A DNA stretch of 42,360 nucleotides. Source: Myxococcales bacterium (GTDB taxonomy: Bacteria; Myxococcota_A; Polyangia; Polyangiales; JAFGIB01). The notes under the pieces are model-generated. The model saw nothing but the letters and a program-made list of their open reading frames with translations. It made no database searches and was not told where the DNA came from. Of the stretch, positions 9,208 to 17,519 are shown piece by piece. Both the position numbers and the translations under genes were made by a program. The DNA lies in the NCBI GenBank assembly GCA_028817905.1, contig JAPPOR010000401.1:1-42360 (forward strand), written 5' to 3'. The first letter of the stretch is position 1, and every line of letters starts with the position of its first letter.

Positions 9208-10134
9208 GTGCCCACCACTAGCCTGCCCAAAGCCGCCGACGAGCGGGTCGATTGGATCCACAACATTCCATTCGTCGCAGTCCATCTGCTGCCCCTGCTC
9301 GCCGTCTTCACCGACGTCACCACGTTCGACGTCCTGCTCTGCATTTCGCTGTACTTCATCCGGATGTTCTTCATCACGGCTGGATATCACCGCTACTTCT
9401 CCCACCGGGCGTACAAGGTCGGGCGCGTCATGCAGGTCATCTTGGCCTTCGGAGGGGGCACAGCAGCGCAAAAGGGTGCCCTCTGGTGGGCGGCGCACCA
9501 CCGTCACCACCACAAGTACTCCGACACGGAACAGGACCGGCATTCGCCCAAGAAGGGCCTGTTTTGGAGTCACGTAGGTTGGATCGTTTGCCGCAAGTAC
9601 CGCCCAACCGACTATTCCGCCATCAAGGATCTAGCCAGCTACCCGGAGCTTCGTTGGCTGAACAAGCACCACTGGGTGCCGCCCGCATGCTTGGCGGTGG
9701 GGTGCTTTCTGGCCGGAGGCTGGAGCGCCCTGCTGATCGGCTTCTTCTTGTCCACCGTGCTGACCTATCACGGGACTTTCCTCATCAATTCCATGACCCA
9801 TCTGTTCGGCCGCCGCCGCTACGTGACGACCGACACCAGCCGCAACTCGCTCATTCTAGCGTTGCTGACCCTCGGTGAGGGCTGGCACAACAACCACCAC
9901 TACTATCAGTCATCTGCCAACCAGGGCTTCTTCTGGTGGGAAATCGACGTCAGCTACTACGTTCTCAAGCTGCTCAGCCTGTTCGGTCTGGTCCGCGATC
10001 TCCGAAACCCGCCCCAGCATGTGTTGAAAGCCAACCGCGTCGCGGATAGTCACTGGGACGTGGGCATGCTAGGGGAGAAGCTCTCCGACTCGATTGCCAC
10101 CCTTGGCGAATCGCCCGAGAGGCAACACCCTTAG
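9208..10134 (+). CDS. Acyl-CoA / acyl-lipid delta-9-type fatty acid desaturase
   Basis: This membrane di-iron desaturase introduces a cis double bond into a fatty acyl chain, probably to tune membrane fluidity. The three histidine boxes are clear: HRYFSH, HHRHHH and HNNHH, between hydrophobic stretches such as FVAVHLLPLLAVFTD and WSALLIGFFLSTVL. The motif order and spacing fit stearoyl-CoA-type desaturases. The track starts at ATG 9133, but a GTG at 9208 has GAGGAGGA about 8 bp upstream and removes 25 residues with no obvious role, so I prefer it (308 residues). The TAG stop is the first three bases of a dispersed TAGCCCGGAT repeat (see 10132). It is convergent with ridA. Substrate and exact bond position cannot be read from sequence. 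Confidence 0.9.
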   Translation: MPTTSLPKAADERVDWIHNIPFVAVHLLPLLAVFTDVTTFDVLLCISLYFIRMFFITAGYHRYFSHRAYKVGRVMQVILAFGGGTAAQKGALWWAAHHRHHHKYSDTEQDRHSPKKGLFWSHVGWIVCRKYRPTDYSAIKDLASYPELRWLNKHHWVPPACLAVGCFLAGGWSALLIGFFLSTVLTYHGTFLINSMTHLFGRRRYVTTDTSRNSLILALLTLGEGWHNNHHYYQSSANQGFFWWEIDVSYYVLKLLSLFGLVRDLRNPPQHVLKANRVADSHWDVGMLGEKLSDSIATLGESPERQHP

Positions 10135-10231
10135 CCCGGATCATCCACCAACCCGCGCCCTCGCACACCCGTTCGACCCCAGCAGGGCCTGTTCGCGGGT
10201 CTGGAATTGCGCCACGACTATTCCGGGCGGC
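10132..10231 (+). repeat. TAGCCCGGAT-family dispersed repeat, copy R1
   Basis: It begins TAGCCCGGATCATCC and fills the 83-bp space between the convergent desaturase and ridA genes. Its first three bases are the desaturase stop codon. At the other end, the complement reads TAGCCGCCCGGAATAG, an inverted sequence similar to the left end, and its last TAG is the ridA stop. It shares CTCGC, TCGAC and GACTATTCCG blocks in the same order with copy R3 at 16975. The right boundary is uncertain. Confidence 0.5.
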
Positions 10232-10637
10232 TACCCCCACTCGCCGCGACAGCGATCATGTCGATCTCGACGCGGGCACCGAGAGGAAGCGCCCCAACCT
10301 GAAAGGCGGCCCGCGCCGGTTTGACGCCGGTCTTGAAATAGGCCGCATAGACCTCGTTGACAGCCTTGAAATCCGCGATATCCGCGAGAAATATTGTCGC
10401 CTTGACGACGTGGTGGAAGTCGACATGGGCGGCCTTGAGAACGGCCGCGAGGTTGCCCATGACCTGCTTCGCCTGCTCTCGAGCATCGTCTGTAGGTACC
10501 AACTGGCCGGTCGCTGGATCAATGGGCACCTGCCCAGACAGAAACACGAACCCATTGGCGACGACGGCCTGGGAATAGGCGCCGACGGCCTGCGGCGCCT
10601 GGGACGTCTCGACTACCGACTTGATTCCATCGTCCAC
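10218..10637 (-). CDS. ridA: RidA family enamine/imine deaminase
   Basis: RidA hydrolyses reactive enamine/imine intermediates, such as those released by PLP-dependent threonine dehydratase, preventing damage to other enzymes. The 139-residue protein has YSQAVVANGFVFLSGQVPIDP near the N-terminus and the C-terminal signature PARAAFQVGALPLGARVEI, with the conserved Arg near 109 and Glu near 124. The track starts at GTG 10643, but the strong Shine-Dalgarno AAGGAGG ends only two bases before it. The second GTG (10637) sits eight bases away, so I choose that. It is divergent from xthA with about 50 bp between starts. The last residues (GGSRPE) and the stop fall in the R1 repeat end. Confidence 0.93.
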   Translation of the reverse strand: MDDGIKSVVETSQAPQAVGAYSQAVVANGFVFLSGQVPIDPATGQLVPTDDAREQAKQVMGNLAAVLKAAHVDFHHVVKATIFLADIADFKAVNEVYAAYFKTGVKPARAAFQVGALPLGARVEIDMIAVAASGGSRPE

Positions 10638-10690
10638 GACCACGACCTCCTTGCGTTGTGCGAAAACCCGAGTACAAGCGGGCCACTAGC

Positions 10691-11467
10691 ATGAAGATCG
10701 CTACCTGGAACGTCAACTCGGTCAAGGCCCGCAAGGATCGACTTCTCGCCTGGCTCGCTACCCACGAACCGGAGATCGTCTGCCTACAGGAACTGAAAAC
10801 GACCGACGAGGCCTTTCCCAGGCAGGAGGTCGAGGCTTCCGGATACGAGGCCATCGTTTTCGGGCAAAAGACGTACAACGGCGTCGCGATTCTCACGCGC
10901 ATGGGCTCGTCCGAGGTGAAGTACGGAATGAACGACGAGCATGAGGACGACGAAGCCCGCATCGTCAGTGCCCGCATTGCCAACATCCGCATTCTGTCCG
11001 TCTATGTTCCCAACGGCAAAGCGACCGACTCGGACAAGTTCATCTACAAGCTACAATGGCTTCGGCGACTGCAAGCCTACCTTCAGCGTGAGGTCACCCC
11101 GGAGGAACCCGTGTGTCTTTGCGGTGACCTGAATATCGCACCAGACGAGCGTGACGTCGCGCGCCCGGAGGAGTGGAAAGACTCGGTGCTGTGTGTCCCG
11201 CCGGTGCGGGAGGCCTTCGCCGAACTGATCGGTTGGGGACTGGTCGATGTCTTTCGGCAACACCATGCCGAAGGCGGCAAGTACTCCTGGTGGGACTACC
11301 GCATGCTCGGCTTTCCGAAGAACAACGGATTGCGCATCGATCACGTGCTGGCGACCCGTGCCCTCGCCGAAGCCTGCTCGCACGTCGCGATCGACCGCAA
11401 TGAGCGCAAGGGAAAGAAGCCGTCCGACCACGCACCGGTCGTGGCAACGTTTGACTGGAACGGCTGA
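10691..11467 (+). CDS. xthA: Exonuclease III family AP endonuclease
   Basis: This enzyme cleaves DNA at abasic sites and removes 3'-blocking groups in base excision repair. The protein begins MKIATWNVNSVKAR at ATG 10691; the track start at 10658 adds 11 residues lying in the divergent promoter region. The EEP-superfamily motifs appear in order: the metal-binding Glu in CLQELKT (residue 34), YNGVAIL, SVYVPNG, LCGDLNIAP with the catalytic Asp and Asn, KYSWWDYR, LRIDHVLAT and the final SDHAPV catalytic His. The 258-residue length is close to E. coli exonuclease III. It is convergent with the enoyl-CoA hydratase gene, with 17 bp between the stops. Confidence 0.95.
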   Translation: MKIATWNVNSVKARKDRLLAWLATHEPEIVCLQELKTTDEAFPRQEVEASGYEAIVFGQKTYNGVAILTRMGSSEVKYGMNDEHEDDEARIVSARIANIRILSVYVPNGKATDSDKFIYKLQWLRRLQAYLQREVTPEEPVCLCGDLNIAPDERDVARPEEWKDSVLCVPPVREAFAELIGWGLVDVFRQHHAEGGKYSWWDYRMLGFPKNNGLRIDHVLATRALAEACSHVAIDRNERKGKKPSDHAPVVATFDWNG

Positions 11468-11484
11468 TCGGCGTTCCAGCCGCC

Positions 11485-12267
11485 TCAGGAATTCTTGAAA
11501 GATGCGGCGCGCTTCTCGAGGAACGCAGTCATCCCCTCGCGCTTGTCCTCGGTCCCAAACAGGTCGGCGAAGGCCAGCGCCTCCAGCTCAACCGCAGCGG
11601 GCAGGCCCACCGAAGCGCCGTCCAACATGACCCGTTTGGCTGCGGCTACAGCCACCGGCCCCATGGCAGCGATCTCCCGAGCGGTCTTGTTCGCCAGCGG
11701 CAGCAGTTCCTCGCGCGGGACGACGGCGTTGACCAGCCCGATGCGCAGGGCGTCTTCGGCCCCAAGGGTGCGCCCAGTGTAGATTAGCTCGCGTGCAAGC
11801 CCGAGCCCGATCCGCCGAGGCAGCCGCTGGGTCCCGCCGAACCCCGGGATGACGCCCAGCTTGACTTCGGGCTGCCCGAACTTCGCCTTGTTGGAAGCGA
11901 GGATGAAATCGCAAGCCAACGCCAGCTCGCACCCTCCACCCAGTGCGAAGCCGTTGACAGCTGCGATCACGGGAACCGAGAGCGCTTCTACGGCGGCAAG
12001 GGTCTCATCCCCGAGGTCGGCAAACGCCCTGCCCTCCTCGACACCCATGTCAACCATGGCCGAGATGTCTGCACCCGCGACAAACGCACGGTCCCCTGCC
12101 CCCGTCAGAATGGCGCACCGTAGCTCGCTCCGAGAGGCCAGCGCATCCAGCACCCGCCGTAGCGCCTCGAGTGTGGCTCGATCGAGCGCGTTGAGGCTCT
12201 TGTCCCGGTTGATCGTAATCGTGCTCACCGGACCATCGTGGGAAACCAAAACGGACTCTTCAGACAT
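11485..12267 (-). CDS. Enoyl-CoA hydratase / crotonase family protein
   Basis: Crotonases add water across the double bond of trans-2-enoyl-CoA in beta-oxidation. Both catalytic glutamates of the hydratase subgroup are visible: Glu114 in [12 protein letters not shown] and Glu134 in [29 protein letters not shown] supplies part of the oxyanion hole. I take the ATG at 12267 (MSEESVLV, 260 residues), which has AGGAGAG about seven bases upstream, over the track's 12294. Because both acid residues are kept, a true hydratase is more likely than a decarboxylase or isomerase, though chain-length preference cannot be told. It stands alone, convergent with xthA. Confidence 0.9.
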   Translation of the reverse strand: MSEESVLVSHDGPVSTITINRDKSLNALDRATLEALRRVLDALASRSELRCAILTGAGDRAFVAGADISAMVDMGVEEGRAFADLGDETLAAVEALSVPVIAAVNGFALGGGCELALACDFILASNKAKFGQPEVKLGVIPGFGGTQRLPRRIGLGLARELIYTGRTLGAEDALRIGLVNAVVPREELLPLANKTAREIAAMGPVAVAAAKRVMLDGASVGLPAAVELEALAFADLFGTEDKREGMTAFLEKRAASFKNS

Positions 12268-12349
12268 GGGCTCTCTCCTGGCCGGATTGTTCATCCACCT
12301 GCGAACGGATCGTGCTGGATGCGCGGGGCATTCGCCGATGGCCGGATAC

Positions 12350-12420
12350 TAGCCCGGATCAATCGTGAACTGCGCATCGCCTCGCTTGTTCTTCGACATC
12401 ACACGGCTTTCGCCGTCGAC
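12350..12420 (+). repeat. TAGCCCGGAT-family dispersed repeat, copy R2
   Basis: It begins TAGCCCGGATCAATCGTGAA and aligns with copy R3 (16975) over about 70 bp, including CTCGCTT, TCGACAT/TCGACTC, ACACGG and TTCGCCG/TTCACCG. It lies about 80 bp upstream of the enoyl-CoA hydratase start and before the tRNA-Val gene. Its right limit is unclear. Confidence 0.5.
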
Positions 12421-12477
12421 ACTGAGCGGTCCGGCGGGCGCGTGGCGCTTTCGATCCGCGCTCCTACGGAATAGCGC

Positions 12478-12509
12478 GGATTCCGCCGCCCCGGCGGGCG
12501 GCGGAATCC
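12478..12509 (-). terminator. Perfect 13-bp hairpin just downstream of tRNA-Val
   Basis: GGATTCCGCCGCC (12478-12490) and GGCGGCGGAATCC (12497-12509) form a perfect 13-bp stem with a 6-nt loop, ending 5 bp from the tRNA 3' end on the minus strand. No U tract follows. It probably stops transcription or marks the 3' end for processing; a dispersed palindrome is the alternative. Confidence 0.45.
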
Positions 12510-12513
12510 ATTG

Positions 12514-12586
12514 TGGGCGATGCTGGATTTGAACCAGCGACTTCCTCCGTGTGAAGAAGGCACTCTAGCCCCTGAGTTAATCGCCC
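12514..12586 (-). tRNA. tRNA-Val(CAC)
   Basis: Reading the complement gives a full 73-nt cloverleaf. The acceptor stem GGGCGAT pairs with ATCGCCC, and the D arm is ACTC/GAGT. The anticodon arm is CCTTC/GGAGG around loop TTCACAC, giving anticodon CAC, which reads the valine codon GUG. The variable loop is AAGTC, the T arm is GCTGG/CCAGC with loop TTCAAAT, and the discriminator is A. CCA is not encoded. A strong hairpin follows. It sits between two protein genes as a single tRNA. Confidence 0.95.
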
Positions 12587-12647
12587 GGGTGGGGAGGCCT
12601 TTTAGCAATTCCTGGGGCCGGTTGGCAATGCTATGACGCCAACTTCG

Positions 12648-15263
12648 CTACTGCCCCAGTTTTGCCTTGAGCAGGTCTCCAAACGTTCCAAAGCCCTGCT
12701 TGGAGGCTTCCCTGCGGTAGTCCTTTACAGCCTTGCGTTCCTCGTCGATCTGGAGAGCCTTGACCGAACACTTAAGCCCGCCATCTCGGTCGTTGCCGAT
12801 TACCTTAACCTCGAGGTCCTGACCGGCTGGGAAGCGCTTGCGCAGATCCGTCCCGCGGTCCGTGCCTGTCTCCCCGGCCGGAATGAAACCGCGCGCACGG
12901 CGCCCAATCGCTCCGGGAAGGCGGACCTGGACGCCCCGCTGGTCAGCCTTGTCAACCCGGACGGTGACCTTGGCGCCAGGGCGAAGATTCCTTGGAATCG
13001 CTGCTGGGTCGAGGGCGCCCTTCTTGTAGTCCTCCAGTTCGACCCCCATCAGGCGCGAAAGCGAGATTCGTCGAGCTTTGCGATCCGCTCGCTCGACGAT
13101 CACGTGGATGCTTTCCCCTTCCTTGGTTGCCTGATCAGCGTGAGCCAGATCACGACCGAACTCGCTGATGTGCAGCAACCCTTCGATCCCGGGAGCCAAC
13201 TCGATAAACGCTCCGAACTCGGCAGTGCGCGTGACTTTCCCTTCGCGGACAGTCCCCTCCGCGATCGCTTCAGCATGGGTATCCCAGGGATCCGGCAGCA
13301 GTGCCTTAATCGACAGACCGACACGCGTCGTCCGGTCCCGCCGGTCGGGCTTCTTCTCACCCTCTTTCCGGGGCTTCTTGTTGCCATCACCGATCCGCAG
13401 CACCTGAACCTCGACGGAGTCGCCGACACTCGCCGCACTCGAGGGCTTGACGCCGAACGCGTGCGAGATCTCGGTCTGGTGTACGAGTCCCTCCACTCCG
13501 CCGATATCAACGAATAGACCGAACTCGCGAACCGAGGTCACGCGCCCCGTAAAGCGCTGACCAGGCTGGAGCGACTTCACGAGTTCCTTGGCCTTCTTCC
13601 GTGCCTGACGCTCGAGAATCGAACGACGGCTAACCACGATGTCCTTGCCACCCTTGCTCGCCGGTAGCAGAAACTCGAACTTGCGGCCCACCAGCTCTTC
13701 GGGATCAGTGATCTCCGACAGCGCCATCGCGCTCGCCGGGCAGAAAGCCCTAAGCCCCTGTACTAGGACATCAAAACCACCGCGATTGTAGCCGAAGACC
13801 AGCCCCTCCACGCGCCGACGCTGCTCCCGGTACTGCTTGATCGCTTCGCGCGCTGCCGGTCGGTCAACGTGGCGGTTGAGCAACACGATATGGCCACTCT
13901 CGGCCACCGCGCCCACCCGGCCCTTCATAATCCCACCCTGCTTTGGAGGCTCGGGTCTGGGAAATGACTCTGGCACCACTGGCGCCGGTGGCAGTGGCCC
14001 CTTGGCTTCGTGGGAGGACTCTTCCCCCCCTTCACCTTCGACACCAAGAGGTTCGGTGCCCGCCTGCGTGCTTTCCCCCTCTTCAGCGGAGCCCGGCACA
14101 TCGGCGGCACCCACATCCTGGACCGGGGCATCGGCGGCACCCACGTCCTGGACCGGGGCATCACCCACCCCAGCATCTGTCGCGGGACCGGCTTCGACGG
14201 CTCCGTTGGACTCCCCAGCGCGGGACGCTTGCTCGCCTTGTTGGCTTGCAACCCTTTCGGATTGTACGCGCGTCTCTTCGGGTGACTCCGGCGGCGCGGC
14301 AAGGGGCGGCGGTGGCTCGGGCTGCGGAGCCGCCGCAACGTCGGCCAGCCCCGCCTCTGGGGACTCCGCTGGCGCCGTAAGGCCGCCGGGCGTCGTGTCC
14401 ACCCCCCCCTCTGATGCCGGGGTCTCCTCGGGAGTTGTCGCGGTCTCCGCGGGAGTTGCCGCGGTCGCCTCAGGAACAGCGGGGGAAGGTACGGACTCCC
14501 CTGCCCCCTCCGCCGTCTCTTGGGCGGCCTCGTCCTGAGGCTGGGGCTCTTCAACCACCTGCGGCGGAGGGACCTCGCGCGGCTCGAACTCGTCCGCAAC
14601 GGCCAACGCCTTTCCGAAAAGGTCGACCACAATGGCCCCATCGCCTACCCGCTGAACGCGGCCGGCCACAACCTCCCCAACCGCGAAGGCGTGGCGCTTC
14701 GGGCTTGCGCCGGCGAAGTAGCGTGCAAAGGGTGCCGCACTCTCGCGCTTCTTCCCTTCGCCCTCACCGGTCGGTGCCTCCACATCGCCCGAGGAAGACT
14801 TGCGCTTACGCTTACGCTTGCGCTTACGCTTCGGCTTGCCGGCCCCGTCCTGAGCGTCAGCGTGCGCCTCGGCCCCTGCGCCCGCCTCCCCTGGGTCCTC
14901 TGCCCCGGACACAGCTTCCTCAGGAGTGTCTATGCCGGACCCTGGAGCGAGTGCATCGGTTCCCAGTTCCGCACCGCCGGATGCTTCCGTCGCCGGTGCA
15001 GCCTCAGTGGGCGTGCCAGCATCCGCGAGAGCGGCTTGAGCTCCTTGCTCCGCAGCCGGGCCGGGAGACCCATCGCCTGCGGCGACCCTGTCGGCAGGAG
15101 CCACGGGCTCGCCGGGAGCGCGGACGGCCGGTGGTCGCGCAGCGCCATCGCTATCGCCCTGGGCGGTGGGGTTCCCCTGTTCCTCGACGTTGGAGCCGGT
15201 CGGCTCTGACACGCCGGACTCCGCAGGAGGCATAGGAGGATCATCTGTCGAAGGTGCGTCCAT
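12648..15263 (-). CDS. S1 RNA-binding repeat protein with long low-complexity arm and insert (ribosomal S1-like)
   Basis: This ~871-residue protein carries several S1-type OB folds. One begins at AVGEVVAGRVQRVGDGAIVVDLFGKALAVADEF (near 200). Later ones include VEGLVFGYNRGGFDVLVQGLRAFCPAS, FTGRVTSVREFGLFVDIGGVEGLVHQTEIS, REGKVTRTAEFGAFIELAPGIEGLLHISEFG and a degenerate last one. The first ~190 residues are Ala/Pro/Glu-rich with a (KR)n tract. A second acidic, Ala/Pro/Glu-rich stretch of more than 200 residues interrupts the first S1 fold. S1-repeat proteins bind mRNA and ribosomes; this could be the species' S1 or a paralogue. The start is uncertain: ATG 15263 (MDAPSTDD) or 15275 are plausible, and no strong Shine-Dalgarno is seen. 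A TTGACA (15385-15380, minus) may be its -35. Confidence 0.8.
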   Translation of the reverse strand: MDAPSTDDPPMPPAESGVSEPTGSNVEEQGNPTAQGDSDGAARPPAVRAPGEPVAPADRVAAGDGSPGPAAEQGAQAALADAGTPTEAAPATEASGGAELGTDALAPGSGIDTPEEAVSGAEDPGEAGAGAEAHADAQDGAGKPKRKRKRKRKRKSSSGDVEAPTGEGEGKKRESAAPFARYFAGASPKRHAFAVGEVVAGRVQRVGDGAIVVDLFGKALAVADEFEPREVPPPQVVEEPQPQDEAAQETAEGAGESVPSPAVPEATAATPAETATTPEETPASEGGVDTTPGGLTAPAESPEAGLADVAAAPQPEPPPPLAAPPESPEETRVQSERVASQQGEQASRAGESNGAVEAGPATDAGVGDAPVQDVGAADAPVQDVGAADVPGSAEEGESTQAGTEPLGVEGEGGEESSHEAKGPLPPAPVVPESFPRPEPPKQGGIMKGRVGAVAESGHIVLLNRHVDRPAAREAIKQYREQRRRVEGLVFGYNRGGFDVLVQGLRAFCPASAMALSEITDPEELVGRKFEFLLPASKGGKDIVVSRRSILERQARKKAKELVKSLQPGQRFTGRVTSVREFGLFVDIGGVEGLVHQTEISHAFGVKPSSAASVGDSVEVQVLRIGDGNKKPRKEGEKKPDRRDRTTRVGLSIKALLPDPWDTHAEAIAEGTVREGKVTRTAEFGAFIELAPGIEGLLHISEFGRDLAHADQATKEGESIHVIVERADRKARRISLSRLMGVELEDYKKGALDPAAIPRNLRPGAKVTVRVDKADQRGVQVRLPGAIGRRARGFIPAGETGTDRGTDLRKRFPAGQDLEVKVIGNDRDGGLKCSVKALQIDEERKAVKDYRREASKQGFGTFGDLLKAKLGQ
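14099..14158 (-). repeat. 30-bp tandem repeat inside the S1-like gene
   Basis: Two 30-bp units differ at one base (ACCCACATCC versus ACCCACGTCC). On the coding strand they give two copies of DAPVQDVGAA in the low-complexity insert. The reading frame is kept. Confidence 0.85.
14803..14832 (-). repeat. Hexanucleotide repeat encoding a Lys-Arg tract
   Basis: Repeats of CGCTTA/CGCTTG on the plus strand encode an alternating KRKRKRKRKRK stretch in the N-terminal arm of the S1-like protein. The third-base variation suggests the charge pattern is kept by selection as well as by slippage. Confidence 0.8.
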
Positions 15264-15538
15264 CGTCGCTGCCATGCGCGTTAGCCAAATGAGCACTCGT
15301 GTGCCCTGCCCTCAAAAAGGGCGTGCGGGAGCCTAGGTCGGCAAGGGGTCGTGGTCAAGGCACCGCGAATACTTCACATTGTCAAACCCGCCACGCCCCG
15401 CCGCTACGGTTGGGGGGGAGTGGGAGAGGCGCGGCGGGTTTGGACAAATCTCATGGTTCGGTCCGTCAAGGGACACCACCCGGTCACCCGCTCTGACCCG
15501 CAACGCAAGCAGCGGGTCACCGCGGGGTCGCATCCGGT

Positions 15539-16840
15539 TCAAAGCACAAACGGGTAGTCCACCTTCAACGTCTTGGTCTGGAATTGGGGGAACTTGGCCT
15601 TGCGCACCGCCCGGGCCACACACGACCCCTGTTTTGTCCCGTGAAAGGGCCCCGTAACGACCGCATGCCGAACGCGTCCCGATCCAGCGATGCTCGCGGT
15701 CACTTGCGCGACACCCGACATGCCCTTTGCGCATGCCTTGACCGCAGGGAGGACCGTTGCGAAGCCGCGGACGATGTCCGCTCGTGAAGGCGTTTCCGGC
15801 AGGCCGGGGACGGTTTGCTCGGCGGGCGGCGCCGCCTTCCGGCGGCGGGCGGTCGAGGGTCGGCCGGCGGCCGCGCGCGCCTGCCTGGAGGCTGCGGAAC
15901 GACGGGGCTCCCTGGCCTTGTCGCCCTTCGTCCCTGCTGCTCCTTGCACCCTTCCAGATGCTACCGCTGCAGTACTCGCCGGTGGCAAAGCCCCCACTGC
16001 CTCGCCAACCGCCGACGGCTCCGATGCCGGCAGTTCGACGGAGCTGGACACGGGCGCAGGGGGAGCCAAGCGAGCGGACCCGGGTCGTGCCGCCCCGGAG
16101 GGGCCAGGTCCAGGGGCAAGACGAACCAGGGCGAACGCGACCAACCCGATCAGCAGCAAACCTCCCAACACCATGGGGGCCCCACGACGCTTGCGCTCCT
16201 GCGGATTCCGGGCCCCCTCTGGCCGCTTGGCCCGCTCTGGCCGCCTAGCCTGTGGTGGCTCCGCGGACCGCTCGGACTCGCTGACCGGCGCCGGGCCCCT
16301 TATGGGCAATGGGGGAGGCGCTTTGCGAACCGCTGGCCCTTCGGCCGACCGCACAGGTGCCGTCTGGGTTGGGTCCGAGGGTGTTGCGGCAACCGACCCG
16401 CTGGTTCCTGAGCTGGGCAGAGGAGGTGGGGTCGCGGGCGTCACCGGCGTCTCCAACGCCGGCGGCGGTACTTCGGGAATGTGCGGCGGTGGTGGCACGG
16501 GGGGCAGGTCGAAGGACGCGACCAAGTCCTCCAACTCGAGCGCGAACTGCTCGTCGGACTGGTCGCGAAGTGGGTGCTCGCCTTTGTCAAAGCGCCCACT
16601 GCTGGGCCCTTGCACGGCTGCAGGCTTTTCGCTGGCTAGCGGTGGCAGGGCAACCGGTTCCACGTCGCTCAGCCGCATCGGCGCATCCCGCGCCCCCGGG
16701 AGCGGCGGTGGCCTCAAGGCGGAGCGAACCGAAGCCTCACTCGCCTCTTGCCCCTTCGGGTCTGGGGTTTCCGGGCGGTCTGGCCGACCGCTGCCAAAGG
16801 TGCCCGTGGGAACGCCGGGTTGTCTTGCTCGCGTTGCCAT
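15539..16840 (-). CDS. AgmX / TonB-like membrane protein with proline-rich cytoplasmic arm
   Basis: This 433-residue protein appears to have a Pro/Ala-rich cytoplasmic arm (FDLPPVPPPPHIPEVPPP and similar), then a positively charged RKRRGAP and a single membrane helix (MVLGGLLLIGLVAFALVRLA). A second Pro/Ala-rich linker and a C-terminal periplasmic domain follow. That domain has two cysteines, in VKACAKGMSG and GSCVARAVRKAKFPQF, and ends VDYPFVL. This resembles the AgmX/PglI C-terminal domain of Myxococcota, which is related to TonB energy transducers and linked to gliding. I choose the ATG at 16840 because AGAAGGACG lies just upstream; the track's 16987 start has no such support. No ExbB/ExbD neighbours are visible, so the role is inferred only. 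Confidence 0.7.
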   Translation of the reverse strand: MATRARQPGVPTGTFGSGRPDRPETPDPKGQEASEASVRSALRPPPLPGARDAPMRLSDVEPVALPPLASEKPAAVQGPSSGRFDKGEHPLRDQSDEQFALELEDLVASFDLPPVPPPPHIPEVPPPALETPVTPATPPPLPSSGTSGSVAATPSDPTQTAPVRSAEGPAVRKAPPPLPIRGPAPVSESERSAEPPQARRPERAKRPEGARNPQERKRRGAPMVLGGLLLIGLVAFALVRLAPGPGPSGAARPGSARLAPPAPVSSSVELPASEPSAVGEAVGALPPASTAAVASGRVQGAAGTKGDKAREPRRSAASRQARAAAGRPSTARRRKAAPPAEQTVPGLPETPSRADIVRGFATVLPAVKACAKGMSGVAQVTASIAGSGRVRHAVVTGPFHGTKQGSCVARAVRKAKFPQFQTKTLKVDYPFVL

Positions 16841-16974
16841 ATCGTCCTTCTGTTCCGTGTGGCGCTGGGCCCAGGGCTGCGCGTGGTCCTCTTCCCCATC
16901 CGCATCCACATGATGCGCACGTTCACCCCTGAAGTAGCACACTGCGTGCCAGCCTGTTAGCAGCCCATTTCGAC

Positions 16975-17060
16975 TAGCCCGGATCATTGGTGGACTTCGT
17001 CGGCTCCTCGCTTATCCCTCGACTCAACACGGGTCTTCACCGCCTTAGAAATACGGGGAC
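16975..17060 (+). repeat. TAGCCCGGAT-family dispersed repeat, copy R3
   Basis: It begins TAGCCCGGATCATTGGTGGA about 135 bp upstream of the AgmX-like start codon. It aligns with R2 over ~70 bp and shares the right-end block GACTATTCCG with R1. There is no ORF inside. Confidence 0.5.
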
Positions 17061-17348
17061 TATTCCGTCATAGTCGCCGAAAGTCCTGTGAAGACAGCCC
17101 CCTTCGCGATTCGCACGCCGAAGCCATGAATGATGGGGCCAGCACCGGAAGAGCAGGTGCACGGACCGTGGCGTCGGTGCCCTCGATGGTGCCCTCGATG
17201 CGCACTCGCGTGCGCAGGCTGTGCACGGAGCCAGGCCATCTGACCTACCCACCCGGACCGAACAACCTTGGACCTGACAGGCCTTTCGCTCTGTCACGGA
17301 ACACGGTGGCGATCCTTGTCAGGGCTGCTCAGGCCTCCCAGGCAGGGA

Positions 17349-17376
17349 TTGATCGTGTCCTAGAAATAGGTATAAG
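17349..17376 (+). promoter_or_regulatory. Sigma-70-like promoter upstream of the PilZ gene
   Basis: TTGATC (17349-17354) and TATAAG (17371-17376) are separated by 16 bp, close to the -35 and -10 consensus in otherwise GC-rich DNA. Transcription would begin near 17383, leaving a leader of ~137 nt before the GTG. Confidence 0.45.
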
Positions 17377-17519
17377 ATAGACAGCATCAAGCCGAGTAAG
17401 CTCAACGATCCTAAGCAGTTGGTCCCCCGCCCTCGTTTTGGGTCGGCGAGCACGCTTCGGGTCCACGCGCGGGGGTCCTCCCCACCGCCTTTTGACCTTC
17501 GTTCCGGGGAGCACCTATC

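Larger units (their letters stand above)
16841..17519. other. Divergent intergenic region between AgmX-like gene and PilZ gene
   Basis: This ~680-bp region has no gene I can support; ORF 17037-17297 and the other track entries look like chance frames. It holds repeat copy R3 at 16975 and a sigma-70-like promoter at 17349-17376 for the PilZ gene. The ~140-nt untranslated leader that follows is rich in GC runs and could fold. I see nothing else recognisable. Confidence 0.6.

Noticed and set aside
15690-16913. Plus-strand ORF of 407 residues
   Set aside because: It is opposite the AgmX-like gene. It is Gly/Ser/Ala-rich only because the real gene is Pro/Ala-rich.
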